Assembly: GCF_900215605.1 (NCBI RefSeq)
Contig: NZ_OBEL01000001.1
Coordinates: 2,083,822-2,147,821 of the forward strand
Direction of reading: 5' to 3'
Length of the DNA stretch: 64,000 nt
From: Cohaesibacter gelatinilyticus
GTDB taxonomy: Bacteria; Pseudomonadota; Alphaproteobacteria; Rhizobiales; Cohaesibacteraceae
The position numbers and the translations under genes are program-made. The notes under the pieces were generated by a model. That model was given only the letters and a program-made list of their open reading frames with translations. It was not told where the DNA came from and did not search any database. Shown here one piece after another: positions 33,860 to 42,197 of the stretch. Within the stretch, counting starts at the first letter, position 1. Every line of letters starts with the position of its first letter.

Positions 33860-35608
33860 TTAAAAGGATGCGGCGACAGTTGGAACAATCTTTTGACCAA
33901 AACGAGGCGAAACCCCCAACATTGAGCCAATTCTGCGGATAACATTGCCCGCCAGAGGTGCAGCATTCACACCAGCCGTCGCATAGCCATAGGTCTCTTT
34001 CAAACCCTTTGGCTCATCCAGCATGACCAGAACCACATATTCTGGTTTATCCATCGGAAAAGCGGATAGATAGGAATTGAACACCTTGTCCTTGGAATAG
34101 CGGCCATTCTCCACCTTCTCGGCGGTCCCTGTTTTGCCACCAACCAGATATCCGTCAACCTTTGAGCGTTTACCTGAACCCTTCAGAGTGTTCAGGCGCA
34201 TCAGATACCGCATAGAAGCACTTGTCTCATCACTCACCAGCGGCTGAGCAATCTTACGCGCCTTCTCCCGGCTACGTTTCAGGAAGGTTGGCTTGATATA
34301 CTTGCCACCATTGACCAACGCTGCTGCCGTGGCTGCAACCTGAATCGGAGCAACGGTCAGACCATGACCATAGGAAATCGTCATGGTAGACAAATCTGTC
34401 CAACGCTTCGGAAAGGACGGCGTACGCGCTTCCGGCAATTCGGTCTGCAAGCGATCAAGCAAATTAGCACGTTTCAGGAAGTTTTTGTGCTCTTCCTTAC
34501 CAATCTTCAAAGCCATTTTGGCGGTGCCTATATTGGAAGAATAGATAAAGACTTCCGGCACGGACAAAATGCGCTTCTTGGCGTGAAAGTCACTGATCGT
34601 TCCCCCACGCACCCTGATTGGCTGTGTCGCATCAAAGCTGTCCCGCATGCGCACTTTACCACTATCCAGCGCCATGGCAGTGGTGATGGTCTTGAACACC
34701 GACCCCATCTCATACACACCGGCTGTAATACGGTTCAAGCGATCTGGCTTGTTCACATCCTTGGGATCATTCGGATCAAAATCTGGCAAGGATGCCATGG
34801 CAATCACTTCACCGGTATTCACATTCATGACAATCCCGGAAGCAGCAATCGCCTTGAACTTGGTCATGCTTTTGCCAAGCTCATCCCGCAACACATGCTG
34901 AGCACGCAAATCGATGGAAAGTTGCACCGGCTCCTGATTGCTATCACGAGCAAAGCCCAGATCATGCAAAACTGACAGGCCGGACTGATCAACATATTTC
35001 TCCATCCCGGCAATGCCTTCATTGTCGACATTGACCAGACCCACTATATGGGAAGCCGTGGGGCCAGCTGGATAGAACCGACGATTTTCTGACAAAAACC
35101 CGATACCAGGAATACCGGCTTCATGCATTGCCTGCTGCTGACGCGGTGTCACCTCACGTTTGATCCAGGTAAACTTACCTTTTCCGGCCAAACGCTTACG
35201 CAGACGTTCCCCGTCAATATCAGGAAAAACACTCAGAATAGCATCAACCGCCTCATCAACATCGACAATTCGGCGCGGCTCGGCAAAAATGGAAGCCGTT
35301 TTGATATCGGTCGCCAGAATTTCGCCATTCCGGTCCAAAAGATCGGGACGGGCCGCAGCCATGGCCTCTTGCGCAGAGTTGCGCTGTGCCTCGGGCTCCG
35401 GGCTATCGAAACCCAGCATCACCAATCGACCTGTCATCACTGCGAAACAACAGGTAAAAACCAGTATTGCCAAACGAATGCGACCACGTGTCGCCTCGGA
35501 ACGCACCTTGTTGGTACCCTCAAAATCAAAATGTGAAGCCACCGAGTCGTCAGAACCCATCAATCCGCCAGTTGTTTGGGATGTATCCGCCATTTCCACC
35601 CCCATCAT
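33860..35608 (-). CDS. ftsI: septal peptidoglycan transpeptidase FtsI (PBP3)
   Basis: The 582-residue class B penicillin-binding protein has a short cytoplasmic start, one transmembrane segment (about 46-66), a pedestal domain, and a transpeptidase domain with SVFK (the SxxK motif, about 307), SSN (about 360) and KTGTAEK (about 496). It cross-links septal peptidoglycan with FtsW. Its start overlaps the ftsL stop by 4 bases. Confidence 0.95.
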   Translation of the reverse strand: MMGVEMADTSQTTGGLMGSDDSVASHFDFEGTNKVRSEATRGRIRLAILVFTCCFAVMTGRLVMLGFDSPEPEAQRNSAQEAMAAARPDLLDRNGEILATDIKTASIFAEPRRIVDVDEAVDAILSVFPDIDGERLRKRLAGKGKFTWIKREVTPRQQQAMHEAGIPGIGFLSENRRFYPAGPTASHIVGLVNVDNEGIAGMEKYVDQSGLSVLHDLGFARDSNQEPVQLSIDLRAQHVLRDELGKSMTKFKAIAASGIVMNVNTGEVIAMASLPDFDPNDPKDVNKPDRLNRITAGVYEMGSVFKTITTAMALDSGKVRMRDSFDATQPIRVRGGTISDFHAKKRILSVPEVFIYSSNIGTAKMALKIGKEEHKNFLKRANLLDRLQTELPEARTPSFPKRWTDLSTMTISYGHGLTVAPIQVAATAAALVNGGKYIKPTFLKRSREKARKIAQPLVSDETSASMRYLMRLNTLKGSGKRSKVDGYLVGGKTGTAEKVENGRYSKDKVFNSYLSAFPMDKPEYVVLVMLDEPKGLKETYGYATAGVNAAPLAGNVIRRIGSMLGVSPRFGQKIVPTVAASF

Positions 35609-35985
35609 TGTTTCATCGGTTTTGGCCGGGTACTTGCTTTACCCAACAATTCATCAATAGTTTCAGGTCCGGCATCACCAGCACCATCTCGACTGGCCAC
35701 ACGTTCCGGCAAGTCCGCATCCTCACCAATCTGATAAGCCTTGACCTCTTTCAGCCCCAACTGATCAGCAAAGCGCTTGGCCAGATTCTGCACGCGTTCC
35801 GGACGATTAAGATAACTCCACTCAGCCTTCAGAAGGAGGAGAGCTTCTTTCTCTACAGCAATCTGGTGCTGTAGAGTGGCAATCTGTCCTTCGGTCTCAC
35901 GCGCCTGCTGTTTGACCTGGTACAGCCAGAAGGCCCCCAAGAGCACACCGCCGAACAGAACAAGATTGATCAATCGTCCCATCAC
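35605..35985 (-). CDS. ftsL: cell division protein FtsL
   Basis: The 126-residue bitopic protein has one transmembrane segment (about 5-22) and a leucine-zipper-like coiled coil (about 25-65, EGQIATLQHQIAVEKEALLLL), followed by an NRPERVQNLAKR segment. These features and its position between rsmH and ftsI identify the divisome subunit FtsL, which works with FtsB and FtsQ to activate FtsWI. Sequence conservation in this family is low, so position carries much of the weight. Confidence 0.88.
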   Translation of the reverse strand: MMGRLINLVLFGGVLLGAFWLYQVKQQARETEGQIATLQHQIAVEKEALLLLKAEWSYLNRPERVQNLAKRFADQLGLKEVKAYQIGEDADLPERVASRDGAGDAGPETIDELLGKASTRPKPMKQ

Positions 35986-37019
35986 ATCTCTCCCACTCGA
36001 TTATCGGCCAACAACCGCGGCAAACCCAAGGCTCGTGCATCCAAATCATGAACTGGCGCTTCCGTACGATAAGCTGCACGCAATTTCGCTGACCGCGCAC
36101 GAGGATTTCGTTCCAACTCCTCATCACCCGGTCCAACAGCCCCTTTGACAATCATCTCGAAGCTCGGCTCGGCCAGCTCTTGCTCCGGCATATACCGAGA
36201 CCCACCTGCATGTTTCTTCGAACGCTCCTGAAAGAAACGCTTTACAATCCGGTCTTCCAGCGAATGAAAAGTCACCACCACCAAACGGCCACCAGGCTTG
36301 AGACATTTCTCGGCAGCCACAAGCCCATCTACCAACTCATCCAGCTCTGCATTGACAAAAATGCGCAATGCTTGGAAGACACGAGTTGCTGGATGAATTT
36401 TCTGCTGTGGTTTGCGGCCAACGGCTTTTTCAATACAATTTGCCAAATCCAAAGTGGTCTCAAATGATTGTTGTGCACGTTGGGTAACAATGGCTTCAGC
36501 GATACGTCGCGCCTGCTTTTCCTCACCCAGCTGCTTGAAGATCTGCGCCAGTTCCTTGGACTCATAGCCATTGACCACGTCTGCAGCGCTGGCTCCGGAC
36601 TGAGCCATCCGCATATCCAGCGGACCATCCTGCATGAACGAAAAACCACGGTGCGCATCATCCAACTGCATGGAGGAAACACCGATATCCAGCACCACAG
36701 CATCCAGAGGTGCCAGACCTTGCTCCATTGCAATCTCGGCCAACTCACCGAAACAACCGGCCTGGAATTTCAACTGTGATCCAAATGTCTGTTGCAGGAC
36801 CGTAGCGCGCACCGCTGCTTCCGGGTCACGATCAACCCCAAGCACATTCGAACCAGCCTTCATGATTGCACTGGAATAGCCACCAAACCCAAAGGTACCA
36901 TCCAGAACCCATTGTCCCTTTTCAGGAGACAAAGTATCAAGCACCTCTTGCAAAAGCACTGGAACATGACGCGTCGGTCCGCCAACCATTTCATCATCTG
37001 AAGTGGGATGCGCCATCAT
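35982..37019 (-). CDS. rsmH: 16S rRNA C1402 N4-methyltransferase
   Basis: The 345-residue protein begins with HVPVLLQEVLDTL (18-30), the conserved start of RsmH/MraW, followed by the SAM-binding DGTFGFGGYSSAI (about 40-52), VLDIGVSSMQLDD (about 110) and the C-terminal TFHSLEDRIVKRFF motif (about 253). It methylates N4 of C1402 in 16S rRNA. It overlaps mraZ and ftsL by 4 bases each. Confidence 0.96.
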   Translation of the reverse strand: MMAHPTSDDEMVGGPTRHVPVLLQEVLDTLSPEKGQWVLDGTFGFGGYSSAIMKAGSNVLGVDRDPEAAVRATVLQQTFGSQLKFQAGCFGELAEIAMEQGLAPLDAVVLDIGVSSMQLDDAHRGFSFMQDGPLDMRMAQSGASAADVVNGYESKELAQIFKQLGEEKQARRIAEAIVTQRAQQSFETTLDLANCIEKAVGRKPQQKIHPATRVFQALRIFVNAELDELVDGLVAAEKCLKPGGRLVVVTFHSLEDRIVKRFFQERSKKHAGGSRYMPEQELAEPSFEMIVKGAVGPGDEELERNPRARSAKLRAAYRTEAPVHDLDARALGLPRLLADNRVGEM

Positions 37020-37549
37020 TCCGCCCCCTCGCCATCTCTTTTGGAACCAAGGGACGATTGTGCTGTCGATGGCTGCGCCACACGCGCCATCCGACTGGTC
37101 TGGCGCTGCGCAGTCAGGCTCTTGCGCAAAGCACGCGCACGTTCGACAGCATCGGAGCGATAGGTTTCATAACGTTCAGGATTCCAGATCTGAAACTTGA
37201 ACCCGTTACCAACAAAGGCAACCTTGTCATCAATGCCTGCATGGCCTTTAAGCGTTTCGCTCAGAACAACACGACCATCCTTGTCCATTTTCAAGGCTTC
37301 ACTTTCACCCAGCAAAGTGGTGGCCAGAATTTCCCGTTCTTCAGAAAAGACCTCGAAGGCATTGAGATAGTCATCAATCGCGGATCGCAAACCCTGCCCG
37401 CCTGCATCAACGCAATCCATTTCCAGAGATGGACTGCAAAACAGATTGTCATAGCCATCACGAGCCAAAATCTGCCGGAAAGCAGCCGGTATGGATACCC
37501 GCCCCTTTGAATCCAGCCGATTCACATATTTGGACACGAATTCGTCCAT
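37016..37549 (-). CDS. mraZ: transcriptional regulator MraZ
   Basis: The preferred ATG at 37549 gives 177 residues starting MDEFVSKYVNRLDSKGRVS; a TTG at 37564 is an alternative. Two AbrB/MraZ repeats are visible, each with an S/D-KGRV core (KGRVSIPAAFR near 16 and KDGRVVLSETL near 95). A basic, serine-rich tail of about 35 residues follows. MraZ is a DNA-binding repressor of its own operon in other bacteria. It is the first gene of the long dcw transcript, and an array of MraZ boxes lies upstream (37691-37735). Confidence 0.95.
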   Translation of the reverse strand: MDEFVSKYVNRLDSKGRVSIPAAFRQILARDGYDNLFCSPSLEMDCVDAGGQGLRSAIDDYLNAFEVFSEEREILATTLLGESEALKMDKDGRVVLSETLKGHAGIDDKVAFVGNGFKFQIWNPERYETYRSDAVERARALRKSLTAQRQTSRMARVAQPSTAQSSLGSKRDGEGAE

Positions 37550-37586
37550 CCAGCCTCGCCTCAAGCAACCAAACAGCCTGCTAATC

Positions 37587-37632
37587 CCTGAGATTTCGCA
37601 TTGTCCGCCGCTGGCAAATGCAAAATCTCAGG
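37587..37632 (-). promoter_or_regulatory. long hairpin in the mraZ leader
   Basis: The two 16-base arms (37632-37617 and 37602-37587 on the minus strand) pair fully in RNA with one U-G wobble around a 14-base loop. No T-run follows, so it is not an ordinary terminator. It ends about 37 bases before the mraZ start. Confidence 0.6.
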
Positions 37633-37690
37633 TCATTTCTAAAGACACAATCAAAACCGGAACAGAGTCCCAGCATGATGCATCTAGATA

Positions 37691-37735
37691 TGGGATATCA
37701 TGGGGAATGATGGGCGTCAATGGATTCAGATGGGA
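37691..37735 (+). promoter_or_regulatory. MraZ box array
   Basis: TGGG occurs at 37691, 37701, 37711 and 37731, with TGGA at 37721: five units spaced exactly 10 bases apart on the plus strand. Known MraZ sites are TGGGN repeats separated by 5 bases, the same spacing. The array lies about 140-185 bases before mraZ and overlaps the candidate promoter. Confidence 0.8.
37692..37720 (-). promoter_or_regulatory. candidate promoter of the dcw operon
   Basis: On the minus strand TTGACG (37720-37715) and TATCCC (37697-37692) are 17 bases apart. The whole promoter would be covered by the MraZ boxes, which fits autorepression. The -10 box is poor. Confidence 0.35.
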
Positions 37736-37774
37736 ATCACAATGCAAAAACCATCCATACAATTCTAAAAAACC

Positions 37775-37793
37775 ATGATTAACAATTAGTTAC
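37775..37793 (-). promoter_or_regulatory. CtrA-like site upstream of mraZ
   Basis: The minus strand reads GTAA-N7-TTAATCAT, close to the CtrA consensus TTAA-N7-TTAACCAT. It lies about 55 bases upstream of the candidate dcw promoter. Confidence 0.35.
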
Positions 37794-37936
37794 GGATCAG
37801 ATTGCAGATCTGCGCAAAAATGAGAAAAATTTTGAAATATGGGGAAACATATTCGTTTCATGAGAAAGAGAGGTATTTCCCCGTATCAGCCCATATCTGA
37901 GAAATTTGCAATACAAATCACTTCAGCAATCACGCA

Positions 37937-37965
37937 TTGACAGACAAAAGTGCACACGAAAAGAT
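37937..37965 (+). promoter_or_regulatory. candidate promoter of the LysE-family gene
   Basis: A perfect TTGACA (37937-37942) is followed after 17 bases by AAAGAT (37960-37965). The gene starts about 70 bases later. Confidence 0.45.
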
Positions 37966-38036
37966 ATCGGTTATTTGATATTGCCTGTCCGAAACAACGC
38001 AATGGCCAACATTCCGAACTGTAAAGGGGCAACTTG

Positions 38037-38657
38037 ATGAAACTCGAACTATGGCTGGCCTTTGTGGCAACCTATACACTCATCTGTCTCATCCCCGGCC
38101 CAAGCGTTCTGATGGTCACTGGCATTGCACTGACCAAAGGAAGAAAAGAAGCTTTTCTCTGTATCCTCGGCGAGTTACTAGGCGGCGTGGTTTTGATCGC
38201 ACTTTCACTTCTCGGTGTGGGCGCAATTCTGGCCGCCTCTGCAGAATTGTTCCAAATAGTCAAATGGGCAGGTGTGTTCTATATGGCTTATCTCGGCTGT
38301 CACCAGATCTATGATGCCAGCAAGCTCAAGTCCGACCCCACGCTCGACACCAACACACAAGCCAATCTGGCCAGTGCAAGAGCGGGCTTTTTCACTGCCA
38401 TTCTGAATCCAAAGGCCATCTTCTTTTATGTGGCCTTTCTTGCCCAATTTCTGGAACCCGGGGGAAATATCTATTCCCAGTTTGTAATCGTCACAACCAC
38501 ATCAACTGTGATTGTCGCCGTAATCCTTGGTTTCTATGCAACCATTGCATCACATGCCCGAAAACGCTTCCAAAGTGCCAGGGCACAGCAGAAGTTCGGT
38601 TTCATGGGCGGTGGTTTCTTGCTTGGAGGCAGCGTTTTGATGGCATCAACGCGCTAA
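38037..38657 (+). CDS. LysE/RhtB family amino-acid exporter
   Basis: From the ATG at 38037 (AAGGGG 8 bases upstream) the protein has 206 residues and about six transmembrane segments. The N-terminal stretch LICLIPGPSVLMVTGIAL and the GELLGGVV segment are the hallmark of LysE/RhtB translocators, followed by the conserved KWAGVFYMAYLG and FFTAILNPKAIFFYVAF. Members export amino acids or related small molecules; the substrate is not predictable. It is a single gene convergent with rnpB. Confidence 0.9.
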   Translation: MKLELWLAFVATYTLICLIPGPSVLMVTGIALTKGRKEAFLCILGELLGGVVLIALSLLGVGAILAASAELFQIVKWAGVFYMAYLGCHQIYDASKLKSDPTLDTNTQANLASARAGFFTAILNPKAIFFYVAFLAQFLEPGGNIYSQFVIVTTTSTVIVAVILGFYATIASHARKRFQSARAQQKFGFMGGGFLLGGSVLMASTR

Positions 38658-38682
38658 AACATCATTGGCGTCATATTACAAG

Positions 38683-39069
38683 AAAAAGCACCAGTCGGTC
38701 TGTAAGCCGGGTTTTGTATGGCAAGAAATCTTGCGCGGCAACCATTCATCTGGGACATACATTGCTGCATGCCTCAAGCAACCTACCCGGACAGCTGGCC
38801 TGAAAGCAGGCTGGCGAAACCGCACTGTCCCTATTCGGTCTTGCTCCCGGTGGGGTTTACCCTGCCGCTTCCATTGCTGGTCGCGCGGTGAGCTCTTACC
38901 TCACCCTTTCACCCTTACCTGACACAAGATCAGGCGGTTTGCTTTCTGTGGCACTTTCCCTAGAGTCGCCTCCGCCGGGTGTTACCCGGCACCGTGCTTT
39001 CATGGAGCCCGGACTTTCCTCCTCGGATTGCTTTCGCGACACCGAAGCGGCTGCCCGACCGACTGGTTC
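38683..39069 (-). ncRNA. rnpB: RNase P RNA (class A, alphaproteobacterial)
   Basis: Read on the minus strand, the conserved GAGGAAAGTCCGGGCTCC core is at 39021-39004, and helix P1 is formed by CCAGTCGGT near the 5' end (about 39066-39057) and ACCGACTGG near the 3' end (38699-38691). The length of about 387 nucleotides fits alphaproteobacterial RNase P RNA. It is the catalytic part of the enzyme that matures tRNA 5' ends. A T-run follows at about 38688-38683, giving a terminator together with P1. Ends are accurate to a few bases. Confidence 0.93.
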
Positions 39070-39073
39070 CTGT

Positions 39074-39102
39074 GAGGTAAGGCTTTCACGCCCTCAGGTC
39101 AA
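39074..39102 (-). promoter_or_regulatory. promoter of rnpB
   Basis: On the minus strand TTGACC (39102-39097) and TACCTC (39079-39074) are exactly 17 bases apart, placing the transcription start at about 39067-39069, just where RNase P RNA should begin. Confidence 0.65.
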
Positions 39103-39153
39103 GCATTCAGGTATCATCACGATGGATTCAGGGCATAACATTATCTGGCAGGA

Positions 39154-40638
39154 TTAACGCTCTGCTATCAGCTTGGCCATCAACTCCACCTGCGCATCAA
39201 TCGCATCGAGACTGGAAGCTGCGTAACCAAGGAACAAACCCTGTCGCCGATCCATCTGCCCGGACCAATAGAAACTGCTCAAGGGACTATTTTCGATTCC
39301 GTGACCTCTCAAATGATGAGATAAGCTCTGATCATCCCATCCCTGCTTCAATAGCTGATCGCTCAAATAGCCAAGCAACTGGATCCCACCATCCTGCTGG
39401 GTTGGCAACAAAGCATTGGCACAGTTACGCTCCAATGCCGCAAGCAAATGCTCTCGTCTTTGTTGATATAAAAGGCACATCTGGCGAATATGGGTACGAA
39501 ATTGCCCCTCTTGCATGAAGGACGCAATGGCATATTGCAGAACCACCGCCGGGGCCGAACCGATATTTCGATGCATCGAAGTGGCGGGAGATACCAATTT
39601 CGGCGGCATGATCAAATAGGCCACGTGCAGCGCTGGCATCAGAGACTTAGAGAAGGTACCCATATAAATGACACGTTCCTGCCGATCCAATCCCTGCAAA
39701 CTGGCAATAGGCGTTCCCTTGAAATGGAACTCACTATCATAGTCATCTTCCAGCACGTAACTGCTACTTCGTTCCGCATAATGCAGAAGCGCCAGTCGCT
39801 CTTCCAACCCCATCAAACGCCCAGTAGGAAATTGATGCGACGGAGTGACATATATCAGTTTGGGATCGAATCCTTCCGGCAGACAGGCAAACGGCGCTTT
39901 ATCATCCAGCTTCAAAGGACGCAGCTCCGCTTGGGCACCACGAAAAGCCGCCAAAGCACCGCTGTAACCAGGCTCCTCCATCATGGCTGGATCGCCGGCA
40001 TCCAATAGCAACCGACTAACAAGATCCAATGCCGCTTGCGCCGAAGACAGGATCAAAACTTGTTCGGGCTCAGCCACCACCCCACGGGTCAAACGTACAT
40101 GCTCGATGATCGCGTCCTGCAATTCTGGCAAACCTGAATAATTACCATAGCCCCCCATGTCAGGATGCAACTGCATTTGCCGAGCTGCTCGTCGCAAATG
40201 CCGCGCCCACAAATCATGAGGAAAACTGCGCAACTCGGGCAAGCCAGGTTGGAAGCTGTAAAAAGCTGGATGCTCTCGTCTGCGCACATCAATCATATCA
40301 TGAGCCTGTTTGGCGAGACGGGGCTTGGCAATATTGTCAGATGAGAGCGCTCTTTCTCGCGGCTCCCCCTGCCCTTCAAAACCTCGAGATGCTTCACTGA
40401 TCTTGGTGCCGCGACGTCCATCCGCAACCAGAAATCCTTCCATGACCAACTGTTCATAGGCAGCCATTACGGTGTTTCGGCCAACTCTCAAATCCTGCGC
40501 GAGAGAGCGGCTGGTTGGCAATTTCACTCCCGCTATCAATCGACCTTCTTCAATCTGACCACGGATCTGACCATAAATCTGCCGGGACAGGCTCTCGGTT
40601 TCGTCACGCTGAAGTGTGATTTGTCCGGCAAGCAACAT
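39154..40638 (-). CDS. MocR/PdxR-type GntR regulator with aminotransferase domain
   Basis: The 494-residue protein combines a GntR winged helix (about 15-85, with GVKLPTSRSLAQDL and GRNTVMAAYEQL) with a fold-type I aminotransferase-like domain (about 130-490). The PLP-binding lysine is expected in YMGTFSKSLMP (about 330). MocR proteins bind PLP and often control vitamin B6 genes (PdxR) or amine catabolism (GabR, TauR). It is divergent from a PNPOx-like gene across 116 bases that carry repeated ACCAAA motifs, so it probably controls that gene and itself. Confidence 0.9.
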   Translation of the reverse strand: MLLAGQITLQRDETESLSRQIYGQIRGQIEEGRLIAGVKLPTSRSLAQDLRVGRNTVMAAYEQLVMEGFLVADGRRGTKISEASRGFEGQGEPRERALSSDNIAKPRLAKQAHDMIDVRRREHPAFYSFQPGLPELRSFPHDLWARHLRRAARQMQLHPDMGGYGNYSGLPELQDAIIEHVRLTRGVVAEPEQVLILSSAQAALDLVSRLLLDAGDPAMMEEPGYSGALAAFRGAQAELRPLKLDDKAPFACLPEGFDPKLIYVTPSHQFPTGRLMGLEERLALLHYAERSSSYVLEDDYDSEFHFKGTPIASLQGLDRQERVIYMGTFSKSLMPALHVAYLIMPPKLVSPATSMHRNIGSAPAVVLQYAIASFMQEGQFRTHIRQMCLLYQQRREHLLAALERNCANALLPTQQDGGIQLLGYLSDQLLKQGWDDQSLSHHLRGHGIENSPLSSFYWSGQMDRRQGLFLGYAASSLDAIDAQVELMAKLIAER

Positions 40639-40702
40639 GATTGGTTCCTCGATAATGTTATCTTTGGCCCTTCATATAGCGCATTTTATCGATATTAGTA
40701 AG

Positions 40703-40751
40703 ACCAAACGCAACCAAAAGACTCAAAAATCACCCGACCAAAAGGACCAAT
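40703..40751. promoter_or_regulatory. candidate operator repeats for the MocR regulator
   Basis: ACCAAA occurs at 40703, 40713 and 40737 and ACCAAT at 40746, as two pairs with 10- and 9-base spacing in the intergenic region. MocR proteins usually bind direct repeats. The last copies overlap the ribosome binding site (AAAGGA) of the PNPOx-like gene. Confidence 0.4.
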
Positions 40752-40754
40752 GGG

Positions 40755-41411
40755 ATGAAGACCCTTGCCGTGACCAAGATAAACAAAATTCGTAATGCCA
40801 AGCGTGCAAGCTATGATGAGAACACCATTCACACCATTCTGGATCAAGGTTTGATCGCCCATGTCGCTTTCTCTCATGATGGCGACCCCATTTGCCTTCC
40901 CATGGTTTATGGCCGCATTGACGACAAGATTTATATCCATGGCGCCAAAGCCACCCGCATGTTCAAGCAGCTAAAACAAGGCATTCCCGCCTGTCTGAAT
41001 GTCACTTTGGTTGATGGTCTGGTACTGGCCCGCTCCGCCTTCCATCATTCGATGAACTTTCGTTCCGTCAACATTCACGGCACCGCGCATCTGGTGGAAG
41101 ATGAAGACGAGAAGTACGACGCTCTTGTGGCCATCACCGATCACATGATGCCAGGTCGATGGGATGAATGCCGGGACATGACAAAAAAGGAAGCCAATGC
41201 GACCAGCGTCATCGCGCTTACCATCGAGCAGGCAGCAGCAAAATGCCGCTCAGGCATGCCTGTTGACGATGACGAAGATTATGCGCTCGATCATTGGGCT
41301 GGCATTGTACCGATCACCACGCAATTTGGTGAGGCCATCAACGATGACCAGCTTCGCGACGGCATTCCCGTATCGCCAAGCATCGAGAAGATTACCGGCC
41401 CGACTCGCTAA
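40755..41411 (+). CDS. pyridoxamine 5'-phosphate oxidase-like flavin-binding protein
   Basis: The 218-residue protein has the split-barrel fold of PNPOx-like proteins, with RASYDENTIHTILDQG and VAFSHDGDPICLPMVYG at the N-terminus and IYIHGAKATRMFKQL (about 53-70), a pattern seen in NimA-related flavin-binding proteins. The function is likely flavin-dependent reduction or binding of a small molecule; it is not the biosynthetic PdxH. It is divergent from the MocR regulator, a pairing that suggests a B6-related or detoxification role controlled by that regulator. Confidence 0.85.
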   Translation: MKTLAVTKINKIRNAKRASYDENTIHTILDQGLIAHVAFSHDGDPICLPMVYGRIDDKIYIHGAKATRMFKQLKQGIPACLNVTLVDGLVLARSAFHHSMNFRSVNIHGTAHLVEDEDEKYDALVAITDHMMPGRWDECRDMTKKEANATSVIALTIEQAAAKCRSGMPVDDDEDYALDHWAGIVPITTQFGEAINDDQLRDGIPVSPSIEKITGPTR

Positions 41412-41454
41412 ATCAGATCGGTGAAGTTCCTTGAAGCCGAAGCAGCCAATCTCT

Positions 41455-42195
41455 CTAGAGTGCAGGCAAAGAGGAGCTCAACTTGTAAAGGGTGGTGATG
41501 GTCGAACCATCGGCCACACCATCCACTTTTTCCGATCGAAAATGGCGTTGGAAGGCAGCGACAGCAATCTCTGTCTGGTCGTCAAACACACCAGTGACAT
41601 CAATCTTGTAACCATAGATGGCCAGCATGCTTTGCAATGCTTGCACTGGCTGCCCTTCGTCGCCCTTCTGAAAGAAACGGCCATCGGAAATTGGCTCTGG
41701 TTCAACCCAGTGCCCCACCCCGCGAGAGGCCAGTACGGGCCACGGGAACATCACACCCGGATCAATCTTGCGACCTGGTGAAACATCGCTATGACCCAGT
41801 ACCCGATGAGCGGAAATATTATGCCGCTCAATGATATCACGACAGAGCATCAGAACGCTGGCTATCTGTTGGGCTGTGAATTCCTCGTTACCTGCATTGG
41901 CAATCTCGACCCCTATGGAACAGCTATTGATATCTGTTTCACCCTTCCAATAGGATTGTCCTGCATGCCAGGCACGCTTGCTCTCATCAACCAGCTGAAC
42001 AATATCACCGTTGCGATGAACATAATAATGTGAGGACACTTCGCTCTTTGCATTGCACAGCCAGTTCAGCGCCTGCATGTCGTCATCCATTCCAGTATAA
42101 TGCAACAGCAACATATCGATGGCACGACCATCATTACGCTCGCCAAAGTTGGGCGATGGCATAGGCTCGCACGGGCAAGCACTCACTATTTCCAT
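41455..42195 (-). CDS. N-acetylmuramoyl-L-alanine amidase (AmiD-like) with PG-binding domain
   Basis: The 246-residue protein has an Amidase_2 domain (about 20-165) with the zinc-ligand histidines in LLLHYTGM (about 32) and HRVLGHSDVSPGRKIDPG (about 130-147), then a peptidoglycan-binding type 1 domain (about 180-240, QALQSMLAIYGYKIDVTGVFDDQT). It cleaves the MurNAc-L-Ala bond, most likely in anhydro-muropeptide recycling. No typical signal peptide is visible, though the short cysteine-containing start leaves the location open. It follows the DnaJ-domain gene by 2 bases. Confidence 0.9.
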   Translation of the reverse strand: MEIVSACPCEPMPSPNFGERNDGRAIDMLLLHYTGMDDDMQALNWLCNAKSEVSSHYYVHRNGDIVQLVDESKRAWHAGQSYWKGETDINSCSIGVEIANAGNEEFTAQQIASVLMLCRDIIERHNISAHRVLGHSDVSPGRKIDPGVMFPWPVLASRGVGHWVEPEPISDGRFFQKGDEGQPVQALQSMLAIYGYKIDVTGVFDDQTEIAVAAFQRHFRSEKVDGVADGSTITTLYKLSSSLPAL

Positions 42196-42197
42196 GA

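Noticed and set aside
38665-39157. short plus-strand reading frames between LysE and the MocR gene
   Set aside because: They lie within the RNase P RNA gene and its promoter, which explain the sequence.
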